The notes beneath the pieces were generated by a model, which did not search any database, had not been told where the DNA came from, and worked only from the letters and a program-made list of their open reading frames with translations. The position numbers and the translations under genes were made by a program. From positions 307,826 to 371,825 of the forward strand of contig NZ_AUFF01000002.1 of assembly GCF_000426365.1 (NCBI RefSeq): a DNA stretch of 64,000 bases, in the 5' to 3' direction. This DNA is from Arenimonas composti TR7-09 = DSM 18010 (GTDB taxonomy: Bacteria > Pseudomonadota > Gammaproteobacteria > Xanthomonadales > Xanthomonadaceae). Below are positions 1 to 11,998 of this stretch, in pieces (positions within the stretch are counted from its first letter, which is position 1; every line of letters starts with the position of its first letter).

Positions 1-761
1 CCGCGCTGGCGGAAATGCAGAAGCTGCGCACCGAACTCGACGCGCAGCGGGTCGCGCTCGACGCCGCGCGCAGCGAGGCGCAGATGGAAGTGAACGCGAT
101 CGCCGCGCGCGTCGGCGAACTGCAGGCGCAGGCCAACCGCCTCAACGCCCTCGGCGAGCGCCTGACCCGGGTCGGCAAGCTCAAGGACGGCGAGTTCAAC
201 TTCGGCGAACTGCCGGGCCAGGGTGGCGCCGAGGGCGCCGGCGACATGCCGTCGCGCGAACTGCTGGCGAGCCTGGACGCGCTGGAGGCGCAGTTCGACC
301 ACAGCGGCAACCAGCTGTCGGTGCTCGAGGCACTGCTGTTCGACCAGTCGCTCGAGGCCGATGCGGTGCCGGCCGGCATGCCGGCCCCGGGCTACATCTC
401 TTCCGGCTACGGCGGCCGCAACGATCCCTTCGGCCGCGGCCGCGCCCACCACATGGGCATCGACATCGACGCCAATACCGGCGATCCGGTGACCGCCGCG
501 GCCGGCGGCGTCGTCAGCTTCTCCGGCGTGCGCAACGGCTACGGCAACGTCGTCGAGATCGACCACGGCAACGGCTACACCACGCTGTACGCGCACAACT
601 CGCAGAACCTGGTCCGCGCAGGCGACGTCGTTCGCGCCGACCAGCAGATCGCCCGGGTCGGTTCCACCGGCCGCTCGACCGGCTCGCACCTGCACTTCGA
701 GGTCAAGCTCAACGGTCGCCAGGTCAACCCGCGCCAGTTCCTGCAGAAGGCGCGCGGTTGA
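1..761 (+). CDS. M23 family metallopeptidase (LytM/NlpD-like), 5' end outside window
   Basis: This is a zinc endopeptidase of the M23 family, which cuts or regulates cutting of peptidoglycan cross-bridges in the periplasm. The frame is open to the left window edge, so the N-terminus (probably signal or membrane anchor plus coiled coil) is missing; the Met at position 15 is only the first one visible. Counting from it, residues 1-50 are Ala/Glu/Arg-rich and helical, as in the coiled coils of NlpD/EnvC-like proteins. The peptidase domain covers about 125-245. It keeps HxxxD (H146, D150), the YAH histidine H194 and the HLH pair H225/H227, so the site looks intact. It lies 138 bases upstream of secA in the same direction. 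Confidence 0.85.
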   Translation, partial: ALAEMQKLRTELDAQRVALDAARSEAQMEVNAIAARVGELQAQANRLNALGERLTRVGKLKDGEFNFGELPGQGGAEGAGDMPSRELLASLDALEAQFDHSGNQLSVLEALLFDQSLEADAVPAGMPAPGYISSGYGGRNDPFGRGRAHHMGIDIDANTGDPVTAAAGGVVSFSGVRNGYGNVVEIDHGNGYTTLYAHNSQNLVRAGDVVRADQQIARVGSTGRSTGSHLHFEVKLNGRQVNPRQFLQKARG

Positions 762-899
762 GTCGCGCCGCCGGGCTTGATAGTCCGGCCCGGCTCCCCA
801 AGTTAAACTAGCCGGCCGCGACGCCCCCCTCGGGCTGCCGCGGCCGCTTCGTTTTCGCGCCCCGCGCCCGCATTCCCTTTCCCACGGTCCTTCCCGCCA

Positions 900-3644
<2,745 letters not shown>

Positions 3645-3676
3645 GCCGGGGCCGGACGATCCTGCCGCACTGACCG

Positions 3677-4624
3677 ATGCCGGAGCGGACGCGCGCCGTC
3701 CACGTCGCCGCCGCGGTGCTGCGGGACGTCCGCGGCCGCATCCTGCTGGCCCGGCGCACCGCCGGGCGTGACCTGGCCGGGCTCTGGGAATTCCCCGGTG
3801 GCAAGGTCGAGCCCGGCGAGACGCCGGCCCAGGCGCTGGTTCGCGAGATCGAGGAAGAACTCGGCATCCGCGTGCTCGCCGCCGAGCCGCTGATCGCGGT
3901 GCCGCAGGCCTATCCGGACAAACGCATCGTCCTGGACGTGTTCGAGGTGACGGCGTGGGAGGGACAGCCGCGCGGTCGCGAGCGTCAGGCCCTGGCGTGG
4001 TCGCCGCTCGAACAGCTCGCCAGTTATCCGATGCCGCCGGCCGACCGCCCGGTGGTCGCGGCGCTGACCGCCGGCGACCGCTACCTGATCACGCCGCCGG
4101 ACAGCGAACGCGCCGGCTTCCTCTCCCGCCTGGACCGTGCCCTGCTCGCGGGCGTGCGGCGGGTGCAGCTGCGCGTGCCCGGCATGCCCGTCGCGGCCCT
4201 GCGCACGCTGGCGACCGACGCCGCGATCCACTGCCGTGCCCGCGGCGCCGAGCTGCTGCTCAACGGCGAACCCGAGCTCGCGGCCGAGCTCGGCATCGGC
4301 GTGCACCTCAAGGCGTCGCAGCTGATGGCGGCGTCGGCGCGGCCATTGCCCGCCGGGCTGACCGTCGCAGCTTCCTGCCACGACGCGGCCGAGCTGGCGC
4401 AGGCCGAACGCCTCGGGCTGGACTTCGTGGTGCTGGGGCCGGTGCGTGCGACGGCGAGCCATCCGGCAGCGAAGCCGCTCGGCTGGGACGGGTTTTCGCG
4501 GCTGCGCGAGACGGTGTCGCTGCCGATCTACGCGCTCGGCGGGATGAAGGCGGCCGACGTCGCACTCGCGCGCCGGCACGGCGCCCAGGGTGTCGCCGGC
4601 ATCGGCGGGGTCTGGCCGCGCTGA
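3677..4624 (+). CDS. mutT: Nudix hydrolase fused to a thiamine-phosphate-synthase-like domain
   Basis: This is a two-domain protein of 315 residues. The first part (about 1-130) is a MutT-type Nudix domain with a complete Nudix box at residues 42-64 (GX5EX7REUXEEXGU), predicted to remove oxidised nucleotides such as 8-oxo-dGTP. The second part (about 140-315) resembles the TIM barrel of thiamine-phosphate synthase/TenI, including a late GGM phosphate-loop-like stretch. Such fusions are common in Xanthomonadales and related groups; the role of the second domain is not established. It starts 32 bases after secA and is probably co-transcribed. The single-letter symbol reflects only the Nudix part. 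Confidence 0.85.
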   Translation: MPERTRAVHVAAAVLRDVRGRILLARRTAGRDLAGLWEFPGGKVEPGETPAQALVREIEEELGIRVLAAEPLIAVPQAYPDKRIVLDVFEVTAWEGQPRGRERQALAWSPLEQLASYPMPPADRPVVAALTAGDRYLITPPDSERAGFLSRLDRALLAGVRRVQLRVPGMPVAALRTLATDAAIHCRARGAELLLNGEPELAAELGIGVHLKASQLMAASARPLPAGLTVAASCHDAAELAQAERLGLDFVVLGPVRATASHPAAKPLGWDGFSRLRETVSLPIYALGGMKAADVALARRHGAQGVAGIGGVWPR

Positions 4625-4660
4625 GGTCCCCGCGGGGTCGCGCCCCGGGCGATGCCGGGC

Positions 4661-5284
4661 TCAGGCCACGCTGCCGGCTTCGGCCATCGCGCGGTAACGG
4701 GCATCGAGGCGGGCCACCGCCGCCGCCAGATCCTCACGGCTGCCGTCGTTGATCAGCAGGTCGTCGGCCAGCGCCAGCCGCTGCCGGCGTGGTGCCTGCG
4801 CGGCGATCATCCGGGCCGCCAGGTCGGCGTCGACGCCGTCGCGGGCGAGCAGTCGCCGGGTCTGGGTGCCGGTCGACACGTCCACCACGACGATCCGGCG
4901 CAGCCACGGGTAGGAAGCGCGGCCGCCGGCTTCGGTCAGCAGCGGGATCGCGACCACGGCATACGGCCCGGGAGCGGCTTCTGCGGCGGCCCGCAGCCAG
5001 GTGCGGATGCGCGGATGCAGGATCACTTCCAGCGCTGCGCGCGCATGCGCATCGGCGAACACGCGCCGACGCATCGCCGGGCGGTCGAGGCGGCCGTCGG
5101 CGTCCAGCACCTCCGGACCGAAGTGCGCGACGATTTCCGCGAGCGCCGGCTCCCCCGGCTCGACCACCGCGCGGGCGGCGACATCGGCGTCGGCGACGGC
5201 GATGCCGAGCGCTTCGAAGGCGCGGCTGGCCTCGGATTTGCCGGAGGCGACGCCGCCGGTCAGCGCGACGACCAGATCGGCCAT
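4661..5284 (-). CDS. coaE: Dephospho-CoA kinase
   Basis: CoaE phosphorylates dephospho-CoA at the 3'-hydroxyl of its ribose, the last step of coenzyme A synthesis in the cytoplasm. The protein has 207 residues, normal for the family, and begins MADLVVALTGG. The P-loop GGVASGKS lies at residues 10-17, and the family's DAD (about 31-33) and the LLT substrate-binding stretch follow. The frame extends upstream without a stop, but the ATG at 5284 gives the canonical start. It follows pilD by 8 bases, the standard pilB-pilC-pilD-coaE order of Xanthomonadales. Confidence 0.95.
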   Translation of the reverse strand: MADLVVALTGGVASGKSEASRAFEALGIAVADADVAARAVVEPGEPALAEIVAHFGPEVLDADGRLDRPAMRRRVFADAHARAALEVILHPRIRTWLRAAAEAAPGPYAVVAIPLLTEAGGRASYPWLRRIVVVDVSTGTQTRRLLARDGVDADLAARMIAAQAPRRQRLALADDLLINDGSREDLAAAVARLDARYRAMAEAGSVA

Positions 5285-5292
5285 TCCCTGCC

Positions 5293-6162
5293 TCAGCCCA
5301 GCCCGGACAGGTTGCGGTACCACTGCAGCAGCGATTCGCCCCACAGCAGCTGCACCCAGCCCGCCGTCGCCAGATACGGGCCGAACGGGATGTGCACGTC
5401 GCGGTCCTGGCCCTGCAGGGCCATCAGTGCGCCGCCCACGATCGCGCCGATGAACGACGACATCAGCACGATCGGCAGGATCGCCCAGCCGCCGCACCAG
5501 GCGCCCAGTGCCGCCAGCAGCTTGAAGTCGCCGAAGCCCATGCCTTCCTTGCCGGTGATCAGCCGGAAGCCCTGGTAGACGAGCCACAGGCTGAGGTAGC
5601 CGGCCACGGCGCCGGCGATCGCGGCGACCGGGTCGACGAAACCGACGCCGGTGGCCGCCAGCAGCAGACCCAGCCAGAGCAGGGGCAGGGTGATCGCATC
5701 GGGCAGCAGCTGGGTACGGACGTCGATGCCGGCCAGCGCCACCAGGGTGCCGGTGAAGGCCAGCGCCGCGAGGCATTGCGGGGTCGCGCCGAAACGCAGT
5801 GCGCAGGCCAGGAAGAGCAGGCCGGTGAGCAGTTCGACCGCCGGGTACTGCCAGGAGATGGGCTGCCCGCAGCCGCGGCAGCGGCCACGCAGCAGCGCGA
5901 AGCTCAGCAGCGGGATGTTCTCCCACGGCGCCAGCCGGTGCCCACAGTTCGGACAGCCGGAGGGACGCACGACGATGCCCGGCGGTTCGGGTTCGGCGTC
6001 GAGCGGGAGTTCGAGGTGTTCGCGGGCGTCGCGGCGCCAGCCGTACTCGAGCTTCGGCGGCAGGCGCAGGATGACGACGTTGAGGAAGCTGCCGACGAGC
6101 AGGCCGAATGCGAAGACGAGCCCGGCCAGCAGGCCGGGCGAGCCCTGCAGGAGTTCCAGCAT
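5293..6162 (-). CDS. pilD: Type IV prepilin peptidase / N-methyltransferase PilD
   Basis: PilD is an inner-membrane aspartyl protease. It cleaves the short positively charged leader of type IV prepilins and type II pseudopilins and N-methylates the new terminal Phe. The protein has 289 residues and about eight membrane segments. The cytoplasmic zinc-binding loop has two CxxC pairs (C70/C73 and C95/C98). The catalytic aspartates are D147 and D212, the latter in GFGD. It is the only prepilin peptidase in the window and would process both pilins at 20717-21614. It lies 10 bases after pilC. Confidence 0.96.
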   Translation of the reverse strand: MLELLQGSPGLLAGLVFAFGLLVGSFLNVVILRLPPKLEYGWRRDAREHLELPLDAEPEPPGIVVRPSGCPNCGHRLAPWENIPLLSFALLRGRCRGCGQPISWQYPAVELLTGLLFLACALRFGATPQCLAALAFTGTLVALAGIDVRTQLLPDAITLPLLWLGLLLAATGVGFVDPVAAIAGAVAGYLSLWLVYQGFRLITGKEGMGFGDFKLLAALGAWCGGWAILPIVLMSSFIGAIVGGALMALQGQDRDVHIPFGPYLATAGWVQLLWGESLLQWYRNLSGLG

Positions 6163-6172
6163 GGGGTGTGGC

Positions 6173-7429
6173 TCAGCCGATCGTCGCGGCCAGCTTGAAG
6201 ATCGGCAGGTACATGCCGATGACCATGCCGCCGACGAGAACGCCGATGATCACCATGATGAAGGGCTCGATCAGGCTGGCCAGCGCGTCGACCGAGTTGT
6301 TCACTTCCTGCTCGTAGAACTCGGCGACCTTCAGCAGCATCGTGTCGAGCGCACCGGCCTCTTCGCCGATCGCGGTCATCTGCACGACCATGTGCGGGAA
6401 CAGGTTGACCTGCTTCATCGCGACGTTGAGCTGGTAACCGACCGCGACGTCCTCGCGGATGCGGTTCACCGCGTCGTTGTAGACGATGCTGCCGGTGGCG
6501 CCGCCGACGGTGTCCAGCGCCTCGACCAGCGGCACGCCGGCCTTGAAGGTCAGCGCCAGGGTGCGGGCGAAACGGGCGATCGCCGACTGGTGCAGGATCT
6601 GCCCGACCACCGGCAGCTTCAGCATCAGGCGGTCGACGTTGCGCTCCAGCGACGGCGAGCGCTTGTAGGCGAACATGAAGCCGACCACGCCGCCGGCGAT
6701 CGTGAGCAGGATCGCCCACCACCACGCCTGCAGGAAGCGCGAGGCATTGACGATCATCTGGGTGAAGGCCGGCAGGTCGGCGCCGAAGCCCTTGAACACA
6801 TCCTCGAACTGCGGCACCACGTACAGCAGCAGGATCGCGCTGACGATGATCGCGACCGCGATGACCGCGGCGGGGTAGAACAGCGCCTTCTTGATCTTGC
6901 CCTTGATCGCCTCGGTGCGTTCCTTGTAGGTCGCGACCGTGTCGAGGACGATGTCGAGCACACCGGCGGATTCGCCGGCGCGGGTCAGGTTGCGGTAGAG
7001 CAGGTCGAACTGCACCGGATGCCGCGCCATCGCCTCGCTCAGCGAGCTGCCGCCGGCGATGCTGTCGCGGATGTCGGTCAGCATGTCGCGCATGCGCGGG
7101 TTCTTCTGGCCCGAGGCCAGGATCTCGAAGCTCTGCACCATCGGCACGCCGGCCTGCAGCATCGTCGCGATCTGGCGGCTGAAGACGGCGATTTCCTGGG
7201 CGGTGATCGCCGAGCCCGAGGCGCCGAACAGCGGCTTGCCCTTCGGCTTGACGACCGTCGGGTTGATGCCCTGCTTGCGCAGTTCCGCGCGCAGCAGGTT
7301 GGCGTTCTTCGACGCCGTCTCACCCTTCATCTTGACGCCGCGCTTGTCGGTTCCCTCCCAGGTGAACTGCACCAGTTCATTGGTGCGGGCCTGGGGCGCG
7401 GGGGCTTTGCGGGCAGCAACGGTCGCCAT
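6173..7429 (-). CDS. pilC: Type IV pilus inner-membrane platform protein PilC
   Basis: PilC is the polytopic inner-membrane protein that links the PilB/PilT motors to the growing pilus. The protein has 418 residues with two tandem T2SF-type cytoplasmic domains (about 80-205 and 285-405), each followed by hydrophobic segments (near 180-200, 230-250 and 385-410). It begins MATVAARKAPAPQARTNELV and keeps the usual N-terminal FTWEGTDKRG motif. Only 3 bases separate it from the stop of pilB, so it should be translated from the same message. Confidence 0.96.
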   Translation of the reverse strand: MATVAARKAPAPQARTNELVQFTWEGTDKRGVKMKGETASKNANLLRAELRKQGINPTVVKPKGKPLFGASGSAITAQEIAVFSRQIATMLQAGVPMVQSFEILASGQKNPRMRDMLTDIRDSIAGGSSLSEAMARHPVQFDLLYRNLTRAGESAGVLDIVLDTVATYKERTEAIKGKIKKALFYPAAVIAVAIIVSAILLLYVVPQFEDVFKGFGADLPAFTQMIVNASRFLQAWWWAILLTIAGGVVGFMFAYKRSPSLERNVDRLMLKLPVVGQILHQSAIARFARTLALTFKAGVPLVEALDTVGGATGSIVYNDAVNRIREDVAVGYQLNVAMKQVNLFPHMVVQMTAIGEEAGALDTMLLKVAEFYEQEVNNSVDALASLIEPFIMVIIGVLVGGMVIGMYLPIFKLAATIG

Positions 7430-7432
7430 GGC

Positions 7433-9160
7433 TTAATCCTTCGTCACGCGGTTGATTTCGGCGAGGCTGGTGACGCCCTGCCTGACCTTGAGGAGGGCGG
7501 ACTGGCGCAGGTCGCGGACACCGGCGGCCTGGGCGGCCTCGGCGATCTGCAGTGCGTTGCCACCTTCGAGGATGATCTTCTGGATGTTCTCGGCCATCGG
7601 CATGACCTGGTAGATGCCGACGCGGCCCTTGTAGCCGTCGTTGCAGTCCTCGCAGCCGCCCGGCTCGTAGACGGTGAAACCGGTCTTGATCTCTTCGTGC
7701 GTGTAGCCCTCGGCGAGCAGCGCGTTCTCCGGCAGCGACACCGCCTTCTTGCAGTCGTGCAGGCGGCGGGCCAGGCGCTGGGCGATGATCAGGGTCACCG
7801 ACGAGGTGATGTTGTAGGGCGCGATGCCCATGTTCATCAGTCGCGACACAGTCTGCGGCGCGTCGTTCGTGTGCAGGGTCGACAGCACCAGGTGACCGGT
7901 CTGCGCGGCCTTGACCGCGATCTCCGCGGTCTCCAGGTCGCGGATCTCGCCGACCATGATCACGTCCGGGTCCTGGCGCAGGAAGCTGCGCAGGGCGGCC
8001 GCGAAGGTCATGCCCTTCTTGACGTTCATCTGCACCTGGTTGATGCCCGGGACGCGGATTTCGACCGGGTCCTCGGCAGTGGAGATGTTGCGCTCCTCGG
8101 TGTTGAGGATGTTCAGGCCGGTGTACAGCGACACGGTCTTGCCCGAACCGGTCGGGCCGGTGACCAGGATCATGCCGTAGGGCTTGGCCAGCGCGTCCAG
8201 GTAGAGCTGCTTCTGGTCGTCGTCGTAGCCCAGCTTGTCGATGCCGAGCTTGGCGGCGCTGCCGTCGAGCAGACGCAGCACGACCTTCTCGCCGAACAGC
8301 GTGGGGCAGGTGGACACGCGGAAGTCCATCTGCTTGGTCTTGCTGATGTTGAGCTTGATGCGGCCGTCCTGCGGCAGGCGGCGCTCGGCGATGTCGAGCT
8401 GGGCCATGACCTTCAGGCGGGCGGTGATGCGCGGATGCAGCTTCACCGGGGCCTTGGCGACGCTGCGCAGGATGCCGTCCATGCGCAGCCGGACGCGGAA
8501 TTCGTTCTCGTAGGGCTCGAAGTGGATGTCCGAGGCGCCGCGCTTGATCGAATCGAGCAGCACCTTGTTGACGAAACGCACCACCGGGGTGTCGTCGCCG
8601 CCCTTGGCGTCGGCGAGGTTGTCGGCGGGACCGTCGTCGTCGCCGCCGGTGGCCTCGAGGTTCTCGAGACCCTCGTCGTCGCCCATGTCCGTGTCCATCG
8701 AGTCGGAGGCCGACAGGGCCAGCTCGATGGTCCGGCGCAACTTGTCCTCGTCGACGAGGATCGGTTCGACCGACAGGTTGGCGGCGAACTTGATCTCGTC
8801 GAGGGCGCGGGTGTTCGTGGGGTCGGCGATGCCGACGAACAGGCGGTTGCCGCGCTTGAACAGCGGCAGCGCCTGGTGCTTGTTGATCAGTTCCTCGCTG
8901 ACCAGCTTCGTGGCGGCCTGATTGAGGTCCAGCGCGCCGGCGTCGAACAGCGGCATGCCGAACTCGACGGCGTTGGCGCCGGCGATCTGCGCCGACGTCG
9001 CCAGCTTCTTCTCGAGCAGGTACAGATGGATCGGGCGCTTCTGCTTGCCGGCCTCGTCGAGGGCCTTGCGAGCGTCCGCTTCCGACAGGGCACCGTCCAG
9101 CACGAGGCGCCGGGCAATGCCGGTGATGCCGACCAGATTGGCAGTCGCGTTGGCGTTCAC
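7433..9160 (-). CDS. pilB: Type IV pilus extension ATPase PilB
   Basis: PilB is the hexameric cytoplasmic ATPase that powers pilus polymerisation. I place the start at a GTG at 9160 because GGAGGA sits just upstream and the sequence then reads VNANATANLVGITGIARRL, the typical PilB start; an upstream start at 9202 would lack this. The 575-residue protein has an N-terminal T2SSE_N/MshEN-like domain (about 1-150), an acidic linker near 155-190 (DTDMGDDEGLENLEA), Walker A GPTGSGKT at 335-342, an Asp-box (GEIRD) and the cysteine-containing zinc region near 480-520. In relatives the pilin gene lies next to pilB; here about 11.5 kb of glycan genes intervene. Confidence 0.96.
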   Translation of the reverse strand: MNANATANLVGITGIARRLVLDGALSEADARKALDEAGKQKRPIHLYLLEKKLATSAQIAGANAVEFGMPLFDAGALDLNQAATKLVSEELINKHQALPLFKRGNRLFVGIADPTNTRALDEIKFAANLSVEPILVDEDKLRRTIELALSASDSMDTDMGDDEGLENLEATGGDDDGPADNLADAKGGDDTPVVRFVNKVLLDSIKRGASDIHFEPYENEFRVRLRMDGILRSVAKAPVKLHPRITARLKVMAQLDIAERRLPQDGRIKLNISKTKQMDFRVSTCPTLFGEKVVLRLLDGSAAKLGIDKLGYDDDQKQLYLDALAKPYGMILVTGPTGSGKTVSLYTGLNILNTEERNISTAEDPVEIRVPGINQVQMNVKKGMTFAAALRSFLRQDPDVIMVGEIRDLETAEIAVKAAQTGHLVLSTLHTNDAPQTVSRLMNMGIAPYNITSSVTLIIAQRLARRLHDCKKAVSLPENALLAEGYTHEEIKTGFTVYEPGGCEDCNDGYKGRVGIYQVMPMAENIQKIILEGGNALQIAEAAQAAGVRDLRQSALLKVRQGVTSLAEINRVTKD

Positions 9161-9242
9161 TGATCCTCCCCAGGCCGCGGCGCGACCCCAACAATAACCC
9201 AAAAACGGCGATTCGCCAGCCTCTTAGCGGACTTTCCTCCGG

Positions 9243-9284
9243 TTGGTCCACCGGTCCGATGCGGTAAGCTGTCGCCCGCATCGG
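9243..9284 (+). promoter_or_regulatory. Candidate promoter plus leader hairpin ahead of the plus-strand glycan operon
   Basis: In the 137-base divergent gap between pilB and the first glycosyltransferase there is a TTGGTC (9243-9248) and a TAAGCT (9265-9270) separated by 16 bases, a plausible sigma-70 pair. Overlapping it, CCGATGCGG (9256-9264) and CCGCATCGG (9276-9284) can form a 9-bp hairpin whose end touches the GGAGG ribosome-binding site at 9283-9287. This is the only obvious promoter for the overlapping plus-strand genes up to 14853. It was found by eye and is weak. Confidence 0.3.
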
Positions 9285-9297
9285 AGGGGAAGCCCGA

Positions 9298-10158
9298 GTG
9301 AAAGTCAGCGTGATTCTGCCAGCCAAGAACGAGGCGGAGGGCCTGCGCCGGACCCTGCCGGCCCTGGCGGCAGCCCTGCCGGAGGCCGAGGTCATCGTCG
9401 TCGACGACGGTTCGACCGACGCGACGGCCGAAATCGCCGCGGCGGCCGGGGCGAAGGTGCTGGCCTCGCCGTATTCGATGGGCAACGGCGCCGCGATCAA
9501 ACGCGGTGCCCGCGCCGCGACCGGCGACGTCCTGGTCTTCATGGACGCCGACGGCCAGCACGATCCCGGGCAGATCCGCGAACTGCTCGCCCGGCTCGAC
9601 GAGGGCTACGACATGGTCGTCGGCGCCCGCGACGGCCACGGCCAGGCCAGCGTCGGCCGCAGCCTGGCGAACCGCTTCTACAACCGCCTTTCCAGCTGGA
9701 TGACCGGTCACCGGATCCTCGACCTGACCTCCGGCTTCCGGGTGGTGCGCGCCGACCGCTTCCGCGAATTCCTGCACCTGCTGCCGAACGGCTTCAGCTA
9801 CCCGACCACCAGCACGATGGCCTTCTTCCGCAGCGCCTACCCGGTGGCCTACGTGCCGGTCCGGGTCGACCGCCGGGTTGGCCAGGCCAGCCACATCCGC
9901 CCGCTCGCCGACGGCCTGCGCTTCCTGCTGATCATCTTCAAGATCGCGACGCTGTATTCGCCGTTGAAGCTGTTCCTGCCCGTCGGGACGGGCTTCTTCC
10001 TGCTCGGCGCCGGCTACTACGCCTGGACCTTCACGACGATGGGGCGGTTCACGAACATGTCGACGCTGCTCTTCAGCGCGGCGGTGATCGTGTTCCTGAT
10101 CGGGCTGGTGTCGGAGCAGATCACCTCGCTGACCTATAACCGCCCGGGTCGGGAATGA
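9298..10158 (+). CDS. Family 2 (DPM1/GtrB-like) membrane glycosyltransferase
   Basis: This is an inverting GT-A fold glycosyltransferase of family 2, likely moving a sugar from a nucleotide donor to polyprenyl phosphate at the inner membrane. The protein has 286 residues, starts at GTG 9298 behind GGAGGGGA, and opens MKVSVILPAKNEAEG. Donor-binding VDDGST (about 35-40) and the metal-binding D83-A-D85 are clear. Two hydrophobic segments near the C-terminus (about 222-245 and 255-275) would anchor it. This layout is typical of dolichol/undecaprenyl-phosphate sugar synthases. It overlaps the next gene by ATGA. Confidence 0.85.
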   Translation: MKVSVILPAKNEAEGLRRTLPALAAALPEAEVIVVDDGSTDATAEIAAAAGAKVLASPYSMGNGAAIKRGARAATGDVLVFMDADGQHDPGQIRELLARLDEGYDMVVGARDGHGQASVGRSLANRFYNRLSSWMTGHRILDLTSGFRVVRADRFREFLHLLPNGFSYPTTSTMAFFRSAYPVAYVPVRVDRRVGQASHIRPLADGLRFLLIIFKIATLYSPLKLFLPVGTGFFLLGAGYYAWTFTTMGRFTNMSTLLFSAAVIVFLIGLVSEQITSLTYNRPGRE

Positions 10159-10859
10159 GTCGCCTGCAGGCTTTGGCGCGGCTGCTGGCGCGGACGCCGC
10201 TTCACCCGCAATGGCTGATGGGGCTTCGACGTCCGCCGGATGGCTTGCAGGACGCGTGCGGCGTGGTGGTCGACATCGGCGCTGCCGATCGCTGGGTCCG
10301 CGCGTACCTGCCCGAGGGCGTGCACTACGTCGCGCTGGACTATCCGGTCACTGGTCGCGACCTCTACGGCGCGCGCCCCGACGTGTTCGCCGACGGGGCG
10401 GCACTGCCTTTCGCCGACGCCAGTGTCGACGGCGTGATCTGCCTGGAAGTCCTCGAGCACGTCGCCGATCCGGCTCGCGTCGTCGCCGAGATCGCCCGCG
10501 TGCTGCGTCCCGGCGGCGACGCTTGGATTTCCATGCCGTTCCTCTATCCCCTGCACGACGCGCCGCACGACTACCAGCGCTATACCGAGTTCGGCCTGCG
10601 CCGGGATCTCGGGCGCGCGGGTCTGGGTGTCGTGGCGATGAAACGAACGCTTTCGGCGATCGCCACCGCCGGACTGCTGGCGAGCCTGGCGATCGCTGGC
10701 CCGCTTCGCGACCGCCGCGGGATCGGGGTGACCCTGCTGGCGGCGCCGGCGGCGGCGCTTGTCCTGCTGGTCAATGTCACCGCCGCGGTGTTGGGCCGGA
10801 TGTGGCCCGACTGGGGACATCTGGGAATCGGCTATGAAGTGCGGGCCCGCAGGGAATGA
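10155..10859 (+). CDS. Class I SAM-dependent methyltransferase with C-terminal membrane segments
   Basis: This 234-residue protein has a Methyltransf_11-type core. Motif I reads VVVDIGAADRW, with the usual GxGxG loop reduced, and the later motifs LEVLEH and VLRPGG are typical. Two hydrophobic stretches near 165-180 and 188-205 suggest membrane attachment. Acceptor unknown; its place between two glycosyltransferases, with 4-base overlaps on both sides, suggests a lipid-linked sugar or glycan. The degenerate SAM loop leaves some doubt about activity. Confidence 0.75.
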   Translation: MSRLQALARLLARTPLHPQWLMGLRRPPDGLQDACGVVVDIGAADRWVRAYLPEGVHYVALDYPVTGRDLYGARPDVFADGAALPFADASVDGVICLEVLEHVADPARVVAEIARVLRPGGDAWISMPFLYPLHDAPHDYQRYTEFGLRRDLGRAGLGVVAMKRTLSAIATAGLLASLAIAGPLRDRRGIGVTLLAAPAAALVLLVNVTAAVLGRMWPDWGHLGIGYEVRARRE

Positions 10860-11998
10860 GTGCCCGGGCGATCGTCCTGGTGACCACTTCGTATCCGCGC
10901 GCCGGTGACGGCAGCGAGGCGGCGGGGGGCTTCGTCGCTGACCTTGCCGCGGAGCTGGCCCTGCACGGTCCGGTCCGGGTCGTCGCGCCGGGGGACAACG
11001 CGCGCACGGAGGCGCACGGCGCTCTGCAGGTGTTCCGCTATCCGGCGCCGACCCGGCCGCTGTCCACGCTTCGCCCATGGCGCCCTGCCGAGGCCCGTGA
11101 CATCTGGCGTGTGCTGCGCGACGGCGCGGCAGTGACCCGACGTGCGGTCGCCGCCGCCGGGCCGACCGCGCACGTACTGGCACTCTGGGCGCTCCCGTCC
11201 GGTGACTGGGCGAGGCGTGCCGCTCTCGACGCCCGTATCGGCTACTCGGTCTGGACCCTCGGCAGTGACATCTGGTCGCTCGCCCGCCTACCGGGTGTCC
11301 GCGCCCGACTGAAGAAGGTGCTCGCGGAGGCGAGCAGGTGTTATTCCGATGGACTGCAGCTCGCCGAAGACACCCGGTCGATCGCGGGGCGCCCGGTGGA
11401 GTTCCTGCCCAGCACGCGCAGGACCGAAGCGCAACGCGATATTCCGCCGCGCGACGAGCCGCCATACCGGTTGCTGTTCCTCGGCCGCTGGCATCGCAAC
11501 AAGGGTGTCGACCTGCTGATCGACGCGCTGCGGCAACTCGACGACGACACTTGGCGGCGGATCGAACTCGTCGATATCTGCGGCGGCGGTCCGCTGCAGG
11601 AATGCGTCGCCGATGGCGTCGCGGCGCTGGCCGCAGCAGGCAGACCGGTGCGTATGCGCGGCTTTCTCGCCAAGCCCGACGCGGAGGCAGCAATGCTGGC
11701 GGCCGACTGGCTGCTGATTCCTTCGCGGATCGAAAGCATCCCCGTCGTCTTCTCCGACGCGGTGAAGCTCGGCCTGCCGATCGTGACGACCCCGGTCGGC
11801 GACCTGCCGGGACTGACCGCCCAACCCCCGGCCTGTGGCCGGGTGGCGACGGCGGTCGAACCGGCAGCCTTCGCTGCGGAAATCGCAGCCGCGGTACGTG
11901 CCGGCACCGCAGCGTACGTCGCTGGTACCCGGGATCGCGCGGGCCGGTTCGATCTTTCGCGAATCGCCAGTCGAATCCGGGAGGTCCCCGGTGACTGA
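10856..11998 (+). CDS. Family 4 (GT-B fold) glycosyltransferase
   Basis: This 380-residue protein has two Rossmann-like halves with no membrane segments, as expected for a cytoplasmic GT-B retaining glycosyltransferase that extends a lipid-linked glycan. The second half contains the GT4 signature LLFLGRWHRNKGVDLL (about 200-215). The nucleotide-sugar-binding region reads SRIESIPVVFSDAVKLGLP, in which the second Glu of the EX7E pair is Asp. Sugar specificity cannot be read. It overlaps its upstream neighbour by 4 bases and the next gene by 8. Confidence 0.82.
   Translation: MSARAIVLVTTSYPRAGDGSEAAGGFVADLAAELALHGPVRVVAPGDNARTEAHGALQVFRYPAPTRPLSTLRPWRPAEARDIWRVLRDGAAVTRRAVAAAGPTAHVLALWALPSGDWARRAALDARIGYSVWTLGSDIWSLARLPGVRARLKKVLAEASRCYSDGLQLAEDTRSIAGRPVEFLPSTRRTEAQRDIPPRDEPPYRLLFLGRWHRNKGVDLLIDALRQLDDDTWRRIELVDICGGGPLQECVADGVAALAAAGRPVRMRGFLAKPDAEAAMLAADWLLIPSRIESIPVVFSDAVKLGLPIVTTPVGDLPGLTAQPPACGRVATAVEPAAFAAEIAAAVRAGTAAYVAGTRDRAGRFDLSRIASRIREVPGD

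Noticed and set aside
5651..9163. Very long open frame (1170 codons) on the plus strand across pilD, pilC and pilB
   Set aside because: Antisense to three well-conserved genes; the composition is that of a shadow frame in GC-rich DNA, with no start signal or domains.
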